Positions 9,573 to 18,300 of a stretch of DNA of 64,000 nucleotides are shown one piece after another (the stretch's first letter is position 1; every line of letters begins with the position of its first letter). The stretch spans positions 39,870 to 103,869 of the forward strand of contig NZ_PDZG01000005.1 in assembly GCF_002735645.1 (NCBI RefSeq), in the 5' to 3' direction. This DNA comes from Iodobacter sp. BJB302. Lineage in GTDB: Bacteria > Pseudomonadota > Gammaproteobacteria > Burkholderiales > Chitinibacteraceae. Under the pieces are notes generated by a model. The model did not search any database and had not been told where the DNA came from. It saw only the letters and a program-made list of their open reading frames with translations. Position numbers and translations under genes: made by a program.

Positions 9573-9949
9573 TTTTGGATAAATTCGATTTTGTAACCAT
9601 CCGGATCTTCAACAAAAGCAATGATGGTGCTGCCATGTTTCATAGGGCCAGGCTCACGCACAACCTTGCCGCCCTTTGCACGCACATCATTACAGCGCAT
9701 ATAAATATCATCTGTTTCAATCGCAATATGCCCGTAAGCATTGCCCAGATCATATTTTTCGGTATCCCAATTATGGGTAAGCTCCAGCACTGTGCCACTG
9801 GCTTCATCTTCATAACCCAAGAATGCCAGCGTAAAACGGCCTTCTGTGAAGTCTGTGCGGCGCAATAAACGCATACCCAGCACTTCGATATAAAACTGAA
9901 TAGATAGTTCAAGATTGCCCACACGGAGCATGGTATGCAGCAAGCGCAT
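9569..9949 (-). CDS. gloA: Lactoylglutathione lyase (glyoxalase I)
   Basis: A 126-residue glyoxalase I, the size of the Escherichia coli enzyme. It isomerises the hemithioacetal of methylglyoxal and glutathione to S-lactoylglutathione in the cytoplasm. All four metal ligands of the nickel-type enzyme are at matching positions: His5, Glu56, His74 and Glu122. The short form without the extra loops of zinc-type enzymes agrees with Ni/Co dependence. The ATG at 9949 is preferred over an upstream TTG because it gives the canonical MRLLHTM start. Its ribosome binding site is weak. The ATGA overlap with the antiporter gene suggests a two-gene operon; no terminator separates them. Confidence 0.95.
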   Translation of the reverse strand: MRLLHTMLRVGNLELSIQFYIEVLGMRLLRRTDFTEGRFTLAFLGYEDEASGTVLELTHNWDTEKYDLGNAYGHIAIETDDIYMRCNDVRAKGGKVVREPGPMKHGSTIIAFVEDPDGYKIEFIQK

Positions 9950-10181
9950 GACGATTATCCAATTCAAGAAAACTTAAGTTTACCGTGTTTCTGTAAACTT
10001 GCCGCATTAACACTTTTGCATAAATTCACGATTTTTTTACCCGCATAAAACTGCACCGGGGTAGGGAAATCAAAAAAAACAGATGCAATATCTGCCAACG
10101 ACCATAATAAAAATTATTTATTAAAATCAGAGAGTAAACAACAAATTCTGCTGATTATGGCCGCAACTGGCCACGCAAGGC

Positions 10182-10209
10182 TTGACACAAAATCTCAATC
10201 CATTACAAT
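10182..10209 (+). promoter_or_regulatory. Promoter of the first tRNA-Lys pair
   Basis: TTGACA at 10182-10187 and TACAAT at 10204-10209, separated by 16 bases. The tRNA begins 23 bases after the -10 box. This is a near-consensus sigma-70 promoter. Confidence 0.75.
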
Positions 10210-10231
10210 GCGTCCTCTCTGAAGTGAGAGC

Positions 10232-10307
10232 GGGTCGTTAGCTCAGTTGGTAGAGCAGCGGACTTTTAATCCGTTTGTCGCAGGTTCGAATCCCGCACGA
10301 CCCACCA
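10232..10307 (+). tRNA. tRNA-Lys (anticodon TTT)
   Basis: A 76-nt cloverleaf: acceptor stem GGGTCGT/ACGACCC, D-arm with TAGCTCAGTTGG, anticodon loop ACTTTTAAT with anticodon TTT, T-arm GGTTCGAATCC, and an encoded CCA end. It is identical to the copy at 12334-12409. A second tRNA-Lys follows 24 bases later in the same transcript. Confidence 0.97.
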
Positions 10308-10331
10308 CTCTTCTCACTCAATGTGTGTTCA

Positions 10332-10407
10332 GGGCTGTTAGCTCAGCTGGTAGAGCAGCGGACTCTTAATCCGTAGGTCGACAGTTCGAATCTGTCACAG
10401 CCCACCA
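10332..10407 (+). tRNA. tRNA-Lys (anticodon CTT)
   Basis: A 76-nt cloverleaf with acceptor GGGCTGT/ACAGCCC, anticodon loop ACTCTTAAT (anticodon CTT), T-arm AGTTCGAATCT and encoded CCA. It differs from its neighbour in acceptor and T stems with paired changes and serves the AAG codon. Confidence 0.97.
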
Positions 10408-10723
10408 TAATAGATGTGATATCTGGCCCAATCCAAAAGATTGGGCTTTTTGTTGTCCGCTCCCTGCACATGCCTCCATCAATCAGCGCTTAAGCTCTGA
10501 TTCATTCAGCACCGTATTCTTGACACCGCCGCTTACACCAGCCAAACACCTTATATAACACACACCCCAGACCAAAAAGCATACCTTTATAAATTGTCGG
10601 CCCATTTTGCAGCAGCCCTGACTGGCTTATTCATTAAAACAAAACCAGCCAGCGCTGCAGAAACTCATAAGCCTGGCTTGTTATCAGGCCAATTGCTGCA
10701 TCTCTTCCGGAACAATAGCGCCT
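10408..10723. other. Intergenic gap before the histidine kinase
   Basis: This 316-bp gap holds the tRNA terminator at its start. Nothing else convincing is seen. A 76-codon frame (10594-10824) runs into the kinase gene out of frame and is not credited. The kinase promoter should be here. Confidence 0.4.
10426..10451 (+). terminator. Terminator of the tRNA-Lys pair
   Basis: GCCCAATC / GATTGGGC stem with a five-base loop, followed by five Ts. The same eight-base arms are reused in the terminator at 12426-12452. Confidence 0.85.
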
Positions 10724-12253
10724 ATGCATTCGATTCGAATTCGACTCATTGTGTTATTTATCGTGATGACCACGTCCATCTTGGCTGCATTCAGCATTTA
10801 TGCTCAGGGTTTGCTCTCCCATGAGCTGGAGTTGCGTTTTGAGCAATTGCAAAAAGAAACAATAAACCGGCTCACCATTAGCTTGCCCCGGCCGCTGTGG
10901 GATCTGAACCCTGCATCCGCGCATAGAATACTAAGCGCTGAAATACTGCCCGAAGAAGTACGTGGCATTTTAGTCTTGGATTTAGACGGGGAGCGATTTG
11001 CTTCTGTACAAAAAAGCTCAAACAAGCAAATTACAAACCAATGGACAGACATTCAGGGAATTCATATTACCCAGCCGCTTTACCGTGATATAGATGCCTC
11101 AAATAACACCAGCAAAAGCATACTCCTGGGCGAAGTAAACGTTTATTTCTCCAGGGAGCGCATTGATGCGGCTCTGAGCGCCAATATCTGGCGAAGAGCA
11201 CTGGAAATCTTAGTCATAGACTCTATCCTGCTGCTGGCCTTTACATTCAGTTTAAGAATGGTGTTTACCCCTCTGAGCCAATTGCGTGATGCCCTCTTCG
11301 CTTTATCACGCCATGATGGTGATGAAGCAGAAGAGCTACCTGAAACGCAGCTTAGCGAGTTTAGTGAAGTCATTCAGGGCTTCAACCAGACTCAGCGCAA
11401 ACTCAGGCGCATTATGGGCCGCCGCCGCCAGGCAGAAGACGCCAGTAAACAAGCCTATACCGATTTGCAGGCCGCTCAGGCATCTTTACTTCAATCAGAA
11501 AAAATGGCTTGTCTGGGCAGCTTAGTTGCCGGTGTAGCCCATGAAATCAATACCCCTGTTGGGATTGTACTGACCAGCGCCTCTGTACTCAGCGATGCAA
11601 CATTTCAACTCAAAAATGCCATGAGTGATGGTGCAATTCGAAAATCTTCGGTCATGCTTTATATCGAAACAGCAGAACAGACATCCCAACTGATTATGAG
11701 CAACGCAGAACGGGCTGCCACACTAATCCAAAGCTTTAAACAGGTGGCTGTCGATCAGACCAGCGAGCTGCGGCGGGAATATAAATTAAAAGAGTATATC
11801 GATGAGGTGATTTCAAGCCTGCACCCTGCTCTCAAACAAAACGATGCCCAGGTCACGGTAAACTGCCCGGCAGAGATTGTTTTAGAGGGCTATCCAGGTG
11901 CAATGGCACAGGTCATTACCAACCTCACCATAAATGCGCTGGCGCATGCCTTTACCCCGGAAAAACAGGGGCAAATTGTAATCAGCGCAGAGCAAAACGG
12001 GGAGCTTGTAAATATGAGTTTCAAAGACAATGGCAAGGGCATTTCACAGGAGCATATCGGCAAAATATTTGATCCATTTTTTACAACAAAACGCGGCCAG
12101 GGCGGTACCGGGCTTGGTTTGAATATTGTATTCAATATTATCAATAAGCAATTTGGCGGCTCAATTACGGTGCAAAGCCTTCCAAATGAAGGCACACAAT
12201 TTATACTGCAGTTTCCATCAGTCAGCCCACAAACGGCCCCCGGGCAGCTTTAA
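10724..12253 (+). CDS. Sensor histidine kinase (orphan)
   Basis: A 509-residue inner-membrane kinase. It has a membrane segment at about 5-28, a periplasmic sensor region to about 155, and a second segment at about 158-182. A HAMP-like linker and coiled coil follow, then the phosphorylation box LVAGVAHEINTPVG with His273. The ATP-binding domain shows the N box VITNLTINALAHAF, G1 DNGKGIS, F box FDPFFTTK and G2 GGTGLGLNIV. The H box and coiled coil (SEKMACLGSLVAGVAHEINT) resemble the DctB-type family. No response regulator gene is adjacent, so it is an orphan and its partner is unknown. The gene is bracketed by identical tRNA-Lys(TTT) genes. The ribosome binding site is weak. Confidence 0.92.
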   Translation: MHSIRIRLIVLFIVMTTSILAAFSIYAQGLLSHELELRFEQLQKETINRLTISLPRPLWDLNPASAHRILSAEILPEEVRGILVLDLDGERFASVQKSSNKQITNQWTDIQGIHITQPLYRDIDASNNTSKSILLGEVNVYFSRERIDAALSANIWRRALEILVIDSILLLAFTFSLRMVFTPLSQLRDALFALSRHDGDEAEELPETQLSEFSEVIQGFNQTQRKLRRIMGRRRQAEDASKQAYTDLQAAQASLLQSEKMACLGSLVAGVAHEINTPVGIVLTSASVLSDATFQLKNAMSDGAIRKSSVMLYIETAEQTSQLIMSNAERAATLIQSFKQVAVDQTSELRREYKLKEYIDEVISSLHPALKQNDAQVTVNCPAEIVLEGYPGAMAQVITNLTINALAHAFTPEKQGQIVISAEQNGELVNMSFKDNGKGISQEHIGKIFDPFFTTKRGQGGTGLGLNIVFNIINKQFGGSITVQSLPNEGTQFILQFPSVSPQTAPGQL

Positions 12254-12288
12254 AAAATATATCAGCAAAAATATTTTTTATAAAAAGT

Positions 12289-12316
12289 TTGACAACATAA
12301 ATTTATACGCTATAAT
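12289..12316 (+). promoter_or_regulatory. Promoter of the third tRNA-Lys
   Basis: A perfect TTGACA (12289-12294) and a perfect TATAAT (12311-12316) with 16-base spacing, 18 bases before the tRNA. This is the strongest sigma-70 promoter seen in the window. Confidence 0.85.
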
Positions 12317-12333
12317 CCGCATCTCTTTAGAGC

Positions 12334-12409
12334 GGGTCGTTAGCTCAGTTGGTAGAGCAGCGGACTTTTAATCCGTTTGTCGCAGGTTCGAATCCCGCAC
12401 GACCCACCA
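12334..12409 (+). tRNA. tRNA-Lys (anticodon TTT), second copy
   Basis: A 76-nt sequence identical base for base to the tRNA-Lys at 10232-10307, including the CCA end. It has its own consensus promoter and terminator. Confidence 0.97.
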
Positions 12410-12425
12410 AGTATATTAAGCATTT

Positions 12426-12452
12426 AGCCCAATCTTCGGATTGGGCTTTTTG
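12426..12452 (+). terminator. Terminator of the third tRNA-Lys
   Basis: AGCCCAATC / GATTGGGCT stem closed by a TTCG tetraloop and followed by five Ts, with a second T run further on. Confidence 0.88.
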
Positions 12453-12621
12453 TTTTTCAGCAGCCAGAACCGCTTTCAGCCCGACACACAGGTTGCTTTG
12501 TTTATCCCGCACAAACCTGCTCCGGTTCAAATCACACCCAGACATTATCCATTCGCCTATTTTTAATGGTGAGCCGCCTTTGCACGTCTATAACGATTTA
12601 TCCCATATGCGGAGCATCGTT

Positions 12622-13089
12622 ATGCGCTTCTTCTGTGCCCTTCTCTTTATCAATTCTGCATCCATGGCTGCCGGGCTCGTGCCCCAGCCAGGGCAATGGG
12701 AAATCACCAGTGAGATGCAGCCTGAACAAAAAGCAATGATGAGCCAGATGAAGCCAGAAATGCTAAAACAAATGCAGCAGCCCAATATGCACTTTGATCC
12801 CAAAGCCGGAACCATAATCATGTCGTCCTGCTTATCCAAAGACAAAGAAACCAGCTGGCAGCTGATGGGGCACAAGCAGCAGAAGAATTGCGACATGCCC
12901 AAAATCAGCAATAGTGGCAATACGGTCATTATGGATATGCAATGCCATCAGCCACACCCTTCAGCCATGCACAGCGTGATTCAATTCAGCCCGTCCAGAG
13001 ACAGCTATCAGTTTGAACATCAGATAAAAGCTCAGGACAGAACAATGACGGTAAAAGGCAGCGCCAAGCGGCTAGGGGATTGCAAATAA
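12622..13089 (+). CDS. DUF3617 domain-containing exported protein
   Basis: A 155-residue protein with a cleavable signal peptide (MRFFCALLFINSASMAAG) and a body matching the DUF3617 family: PGQWEITSEM near the mature N-terminus, then a Met/Gln-rich stretch, SSCLSKDKE, and a C-terminal antiparallel-strand region. Three cysteines in the mature part could form disulfides in the periplasm. The start at ATG 12622 is chosen because GGAG lies at 12611-12614 and the signal peptide begins there; the open frame itself extends back through the tRNA. Function of the family is unknown. It is convergent with the binding-protein gene on the other strand. Confidence 0.8.
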   Translation: MRFFCALLFINSASMAAGLVPQPGQWEITSEMQPEQKAMMSQMKPEMLKQMQQPNMHFDPKAGTIIMSSCLSKDKETSWQLMGHKQQKNCDMPKISNSGNTVIMDMQCHQPHPSAMHSVIQFSPSRDSYQFEHQIKAQDRTMTVKGSAKRLGDCK

Positions 13090-13104
13090 GATGTGCAAAA
13101 GAAA

Positions 13105-13124
13105 CGTGGGCAGAGCTGCCCACG
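13105..13124. terminator. Perfect 20-bp palindrome between convergent genes
   Basis: CGTGGGCAGAGCTGCCCACG is fully self-complementary. It lies between the stops of the DUF3617 gene and the binding-protein gene. There is no T run, so it may be a weak or factor-assisted bidirectional terminator. Confidence 0.5.
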
Positions 13125-13135
13125 CTAAGGAATAT

Positions 13136-13927
13136 TTAGCCCTGGATACGGAAGGTACGCAGGAATGGGGTATTGGTTTGCGGCCCGAACCAGCGATTAA
13201 AAATCAATTCTGCTTCGCCGCTTTTCTCGGTTTCTAATAATGTTTCATTAACCAGATTAAGCAGGCGTTTTTCATTCAGTTTCACCGCGACAGAAAGAAT
13301 CTCTGTGGCATTTGAAAAGCTCGACAATTCATAATGCGATTTCGCAATCATTGAGTTCAAAGCACCAGCCAATGTGGGTTCGTCATCCATCACCACATCT
13401 ACAGCACCCTGCTCTAATGATTTAACGGCATCAGAAACGTCCGCATAAGCCACAACATTAGCTTTAGGGTAGAGTTTTCTGGACAAATCTTCGCCTGTAG
13501 TGCCCCTAGAGACAGCAATTCGCGCCCTGGATAAAGATTCTGAAGTGGGATATCTGCCCTTTTTACTCAAGGCTTTTTGGGAGGCAACAAAATAACCAAT
13601 ACTGCAAGCCACTTCACGCTCGCGTTCAGGCGTTTTAGTAAATGCAGCAACAATCACATCCACTTTGCCGGATTTTACACTGGGTATCCGCTCCGCCGGG
13701 TCTACATCCTGCACCAGCAGTTTAACGCCCAACTTTTTTGCAATAGCCGCTGCAAAATCAACGTCATAACCTGAAACAGTTTGATTTTTATTTCTTTGCC
13801 CAAATGGCGGAACATCTGCAGACACGCCCGCAATCAACGTACCACGCGCTTTAATTTTATCCAGCAGATCAGCATGCGCCAGCACGCTGCTCATACACAG
13901 TAAACCCGCCAAAAGTAATCGTTGCAT
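13136..13927 (-). CDS. Periplasmic amino-acid-type substrate-binding protein, copy 1
   Basis: A 263-residue protein with a signal peptide (MQRLLLAGLLCMSSVLAHA) and the bacterial extracellular solute-binding protein family 3 fold: the opening LLDKIKARGTLIAGVSADVP, SGYDVDFAAAIAKKLG, the hinge region RGTTG near residue 140, and a closing NRWFG. Such proteins capture amino acids for ABC importers or act as sensors. It is a close paralogue of the gene 243 bp upstream, about two thirds identical by eye. A GGAG site precedes ATG 13927. No permease or ATPase gene is adjacent, so the partner transporter is elsewhere or absent. Ligand identity is not visible. Confidence 0.88.
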   Translation of the reverse strand: MQRLLLAGLLCMSSVLAHADLLDKIKARGTLIAGVSADVPPFGQRNKNQTVSGYDVDFAAAIAKKLGVKLLVQDVDPAERIPSVKSGKVDVIVAAFTKTPEREREVACSIGYFVASQKALSKKGRYPTSESLSRARIAVSRGTTGEDLSRKLYPKANVVAYADVSDAVKSLEQGAVDVVMDDEPTLAGALNSMIAKSHYELSSFSNATEILSVAVKLNEKRLLNLVNETLLETEKSGEAELIFNRWFGPQTNTPFLRTFRIQG

Positions 13928-14170
13928 ACAAAGCTCCAGGCAATAAACAGCACATCATTGCCGTATCAGATTAGAGATAACTAATCTTAAAGCCCTTTCA
14001 CAACGACAGTCATACTGTGGTAATCACCAACTGTGGAACACCCTTAACTGTGCTGGCATCCAAAATCAGCACAATAAGCAGTTTCACTTACTTTTGACGG
14101 GCTTTTATTACAAAATTGCAACACTAACATTACATGTAAAACTTACAAAATAATGCTCGGTGTTGTTAAA

Positions 14171-14962
14171 TTAACCACGAATTTTAAAAGTACGTGGAAA
14201 TGGTGTTGCCGTTTGCGGCCCAAACCACTGATTAAAGATTCGCTCTGCCTCACCGGTGTTTTCCATTTCAATCAGCGTTTCATTAATCAGATTCATCAAA
14301 CGCTTTTCACCTAATTTAGCGGCGATGGCATAAATCTCGGTGGCATTTGCATAGCTGGATAATTCAAACTGAGTCTTATTGGACATCTTGCTTAAAGAGC
14401 GTGCCAGTGCAGGCTCGTCATCCACCACGGCATCAATTTTTCCATCTTCTAAAAAACGCACCGCTTCAGGAATATCATCAAAAGCAATAACCGTTGCCTT
14501 TGGATACTGCTTGCGTACCAAATCTGAGCCGGTTGTTCCGCGAGCTACGCCAATATTGGCTTTTGCCAAGGATTCTGGTGAAGGAAACTTACCCTTCTTT
14601 GATAAAACTTTTTGCGCGGCAACAAAATAGCCATTACTGCAGTTAACTTCGCGCTCACGCTCGGCTGTTTTTGTAAACGTAGCAACCAGGATATCAATCT
14701 TGCCCGTCTTAACCGCAGAAATACGCTCATTTGGATCTAAATCCTGCACTACAAGCTTTACGCCTAATTTCTTAGCAATCGCCCCCGCGAAATCCACATC
14801 GTAGCCAGAAACAGTCTGGTTTTTATTTCTTTGGCCAAATGGCGGGATATCGGCACGAACACCGGCCACCATAGATCCGCGGGCTTTAATCGTATCTAAC
14901 AAGTCAGCGTGAGACGCTAGGCTGCTTAATGCAAACAACGAAGCAAGCAAAAATTTATTCAT
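14171..14962 (-). CDS. Periplasmic amino-acid-type substrate-binding protein, copy 2
   Basis: A 263-residue paralogue of the following gene with the same architecture: signal peptide (MNKFLLASLFALSSLASHA), PPFGQRNKNQTVSGYDVDF, FTKTAEREREV, RGTTGSDL, and a C-terminal FNQWFGPQT. The two end in nearly the same motif (P-x-T-F-K/R-I-x-G). The start is ATG 14962, with AGGAT upstream; an earlier in-frame start would add ten residues ahead of a normal signal peptide and has no site. The 243-bp gap to copy 1 suggests separate promoters. The pair looks like an old tandem duplication whose ligand pockets may have diverged. Confidence 0.88.
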   Translation of the reverse strand: MNKFLLASLFALSSLASHADLLDTIKARGSMVAGVRADIPPFGQRNKNQTVSGYDVDFAGAIAKKLGVKLVVQDLDPNERISAVKTGKIDILVATFTKTAEREREVNCSNGYFVAAQKVLSKKGKFPSPESLAKANIGVARGTTGSDLVRKQYPKATVIAFDDIPEAVRFLEDGKIDAVVDDEPALARSLSKMSNKTQFELSSYANATEIYAIAAKLGEKRLMNLINETLIEMENTGEAERIFNQWFGPQTATPFPRTFKIRG

Positions 14963-15317
14963 TTTTATATATCCTAAAGTTGTCACTGTCATTTACAAGC
15001 CGGTCAGGATTGCACCGATACATAAGCTTTTACTAATCTTATGCGTTTGAGATAATTTAACAATAGGGGATAAATCGCAGGTGCAGCTACCTAGAAACAG
15101 TGCTAACGCGTTTTTTAGCAGCAGATAAATAAAAACAGGCCGGCTTTTATGGATAAAAAACGCCTTCGGTCAGGCCTCTGTTGAAAACGGCTTACTCAAA
15201 ATAAAACAGCCCCGCTGCGTTTACTTAAAAACGAGCGGGGCCATTAACCCAATCAAATAACATTTAACAGACTGGCTTTTCAAAGCAAATCCGCCTCAAA
15301 GCAGCAGCCACGCCAGC
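14963..15317. other. Intergenic gap between chpA and binding-protein copy 2
   Basis: This 355-bp gap contains the upstream region of the binding-protein gene and the terminator of chpA at 15196-15241. A weaker GC hairpin is possible at about 15137-15180. No gene is seen. Confidence 0.4.
15196..15241 (-). terminator. Terminator of the Pil-Chp operon
   Basis: On the minus strand, GCCCCGCT and AGCGGGGC form an 8-bp stem with a 17-base loop, followed by TGTTTTATTTTG. It begins about 75 bases past the chpA stop. Confidence 0.7.
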
Positions 15318-18300
15318 TTAAGACTCAATAAAGCTCCTGATCTGGCCTAATAACTCCTCTTCCTGATAAGGCTTTCCAAGGAAGGCATTCACGCCCAGCT
15401 CAAATGCGTAGTTCTTGTGTTTATCAGCAGTTCGCGAAGTAATCATAATGATAGGAATCTGCCGCGTGCTTTCATTGGCCCGCACATTCCGGGTGAGCTC
15501 AAACCCATCCATGCGCGGCATTTCAATATCAACCAGCATTACATCAGGAATCACATCAGAAAGCTGTTGCAAAGCATCCACACCATCTTTAGCAGTGAGG
15601 ACCTGGAAGCCTTCACGCGCCAATAAACGGCCTGTGATTTTGCGCACCGTAAGCGAATCATCCACCACCATCACCAGAGGTGTTGTTTTCAGCTCTTCAG
15701 GAACCAGTTGTACCGCCGCACTGCGTGTTTCACCACGAGCGAGCAGGGTGAGTGGATTCATAATCATCACCACATCACCATTCCCCAGCACGGTTGCGCC
15801 GGTTACACCCGGAATGCGGGCCAGCTGTGGCCCAATGGTTTTCACCACCACTTCCTGATTGCGCACCAGCTCATCCACATGTAGCGCCATACGCCCGGTA
15901 CCGCTGCGCAGCAACATAATGGTGTTGTAACGCTTTTGCTCTGGCACAGAGACTGCATCGCCTAAAAGCCTTGGCAGGTATGCAAAAGGATAGCGGTGAT
16001 CCATCCACTCCTGGAAACGGTTTTCGTAAATTCGCTCTAAAACGCCGAGCTTAATTTCCTGAACCTGCTCAATCATTCCGGAAGGAATAGCAAATTGCTC
16101 TCCACCCGCTTTAACCAGTACAACCTGGGTCACGGCCAAAGTCAGGGGCAGATAAATGGTAAAGGTTGTACCCACACCAGCCTGGCTTGATACATCAATC
16201 CGCCCGCCCAAATCACCCAGCTTATTCTTCACCACATCCATGCCGATACCACGGCCGGAAAGTGCCGTAAGCGAGCTGGCCGTACTGATGCCCGGCTCGA
16301 AAATCAGCTCGGTCACCCTCTGATCACTTGCCTGCGGGCCAATTAAACCTTTTTCTACCCCTTTGGCCCGTAAAGACTCCAGATCAAGCCCTTTGCCATC
16401 ATCTTTTAGCACCAGAACCAGCTCATTGCCTTCTTGGCGTACTTCAACCTGTACTTCACCAAACTCTGACTTGCCCAATGCAATCCGCTGCTCGGTGCTT
16501 TCCAGTCCATGGTCGATCGCATTGCGCAACATATGCTCAAACGGCGACATCATCTGATCCAGCACACCACGGTCTACTTCCACACGACCACCGCGCAGCT
16601 CCAGATTGACTTTTTTACCGACTTCCTTACCTGTCTGACGGGTAAGACGGTAAAGCCGGTCTGACAAGCTGCTGAACGGCACCATGCGCACACGCATCAG
16701 GCTTTGTTGCAACTCTTTGGTCATCCGCGCCTGCTGCATTAATGCACCAGTTGAATCATCGTGGTTTTTCAGCAAGTTTTGCTGAATCGTTGCAACGTCG
16801 TTAACGCTCTCGGCAATAAAACGGGTGACTTCTTGCAAACGTGTAAACCGATCGAACTCAAGCGGATCAAAGTTGGCCTCATGGCCATCCTGAATCTTTG
16901 CCTGCATTTGCGATTCAGCCTGAATTTCCAGCTCCCGGAGCTGGCTGCGCAAACGATTCACGTTTTCTGTTAAATCAAGCAGAGAGGTTTTCATGGTGAT
17001 CATTTCGGCTTCAATACGCGATCTGGCGATCGATACCTCACCGGCCTGATTAACCAGCTGATCCATCAGCTCGGATTTAACCCGAATCGTGGTTCCGCTT
17101 TCCACTTCAGCAGCCACGGGAACAACGGCCTGCACAACCGGAGCAGGCTGCTTCACACCTTTTAATTCATCAGCCAGAGATTGAATCAAATCAAAATCGG
17201 CATCCAGCGCATCAAGAAGCGCAGCAGAATAGTGATTTCCTGCCGCCAGCAAACGGCTTTCCATCTGGTGAGCTACCTCACCCATACGCATGGCACCTGC
17301 CATCCGCGCACTGCCCTTAAAGGTGTGTAGCAGCCGCTTCAGGGCGCCTGATTCTTTCTGCACTTCATCCGGCAAGCGTAAACCACGCAGGGAGCTGCTG
17401 ATTTGTTGCATCAGCTCATCCGCTTCTTCGATAAACACCGGCAACAGCTGCTCATCAATATCGTCGGCCTGCAGGCTGTCCAGCTCGGATTTACGCTGCA
17501 CATCGTGCTTATCCATAAGCTGTTCAAACGGAGTAAGCGACTCCATATCCAGCAGGCTGACTACTTCTTCATCATCGTCCTGCTGATCCAGCAGGCTGCT
17601 CAGCGGTGACTGCGGCTCAGCGGCCGGCTCTGGCATAGCAGAAGGCTCAGGCAGAACAAGGACCTCAGCCTGATCAGGCAGCACATCACTGAAGCCGGTG
17701 TCCGCATCCTCTTGCAGAGCTTCTGCAATATCTGCCTCATGCTGATCATCAGATAAATGATCAAACGAGCTGAGCGCTTCAATGGGGTCTTCGTCTTTAA
17801 AGATATCTGCAGCGGGCTCGGCTGCAAACGCTTCAATCTGCGCTTCGCTTGCAAGTTCATCATGGTGCAGGGCAAGCGGCTCATCCTGCTCAGGCAACGC
17901 TTCAGCAACAGCGCTTTCCGGCTCCTCATGCAGGGCATCTGGTTCTGCAATATCCAGATCAAACGTTGTTTCAAGCAGGGCTTCTGGCTCATCCAGGCTT
18001 AACTCAAGCTCATGCTCTTCCTGCACAACCGGCGGCTCAATCAGCTCAAGCTCAACAAGCTGAGCTTCGGGTGTTTCATCCAGTGAAATTTCGTAGGTTT
18101 CAGCTTGAAGATTTTGTAAAGCAAGGATTTCTGCCTCTGCAAAGCCCGGCGCTTCAAGTGCAAAGATAGAATCAAGCATACTGGCAATACGAGTAACCGC
18201 CTGATCAAGTGCAGGCTCCTGCCCGATCACCATTTCACCCATCTGCTGCACAGCATGTTCAAGGCTGTAGGCTAATTCGCCCAAGCTGCGGAAACCTGCT

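Noticed and set aside
10594..10824. 76-codon frame before the histidine kinase
   Set aside because: It overlaps the kinase start in another frame and has no supporting site.
12345..12545. 66-codon minus-strand frame over tRNA-Lys
   Set aside because: Antisense to a tRNA, a common false frame.
17600..17992. 130-codon frame rich in Arg, Leu, Ser and Lys
   Set aside because: It is the shifted frame of the acidic linker of ChpA.
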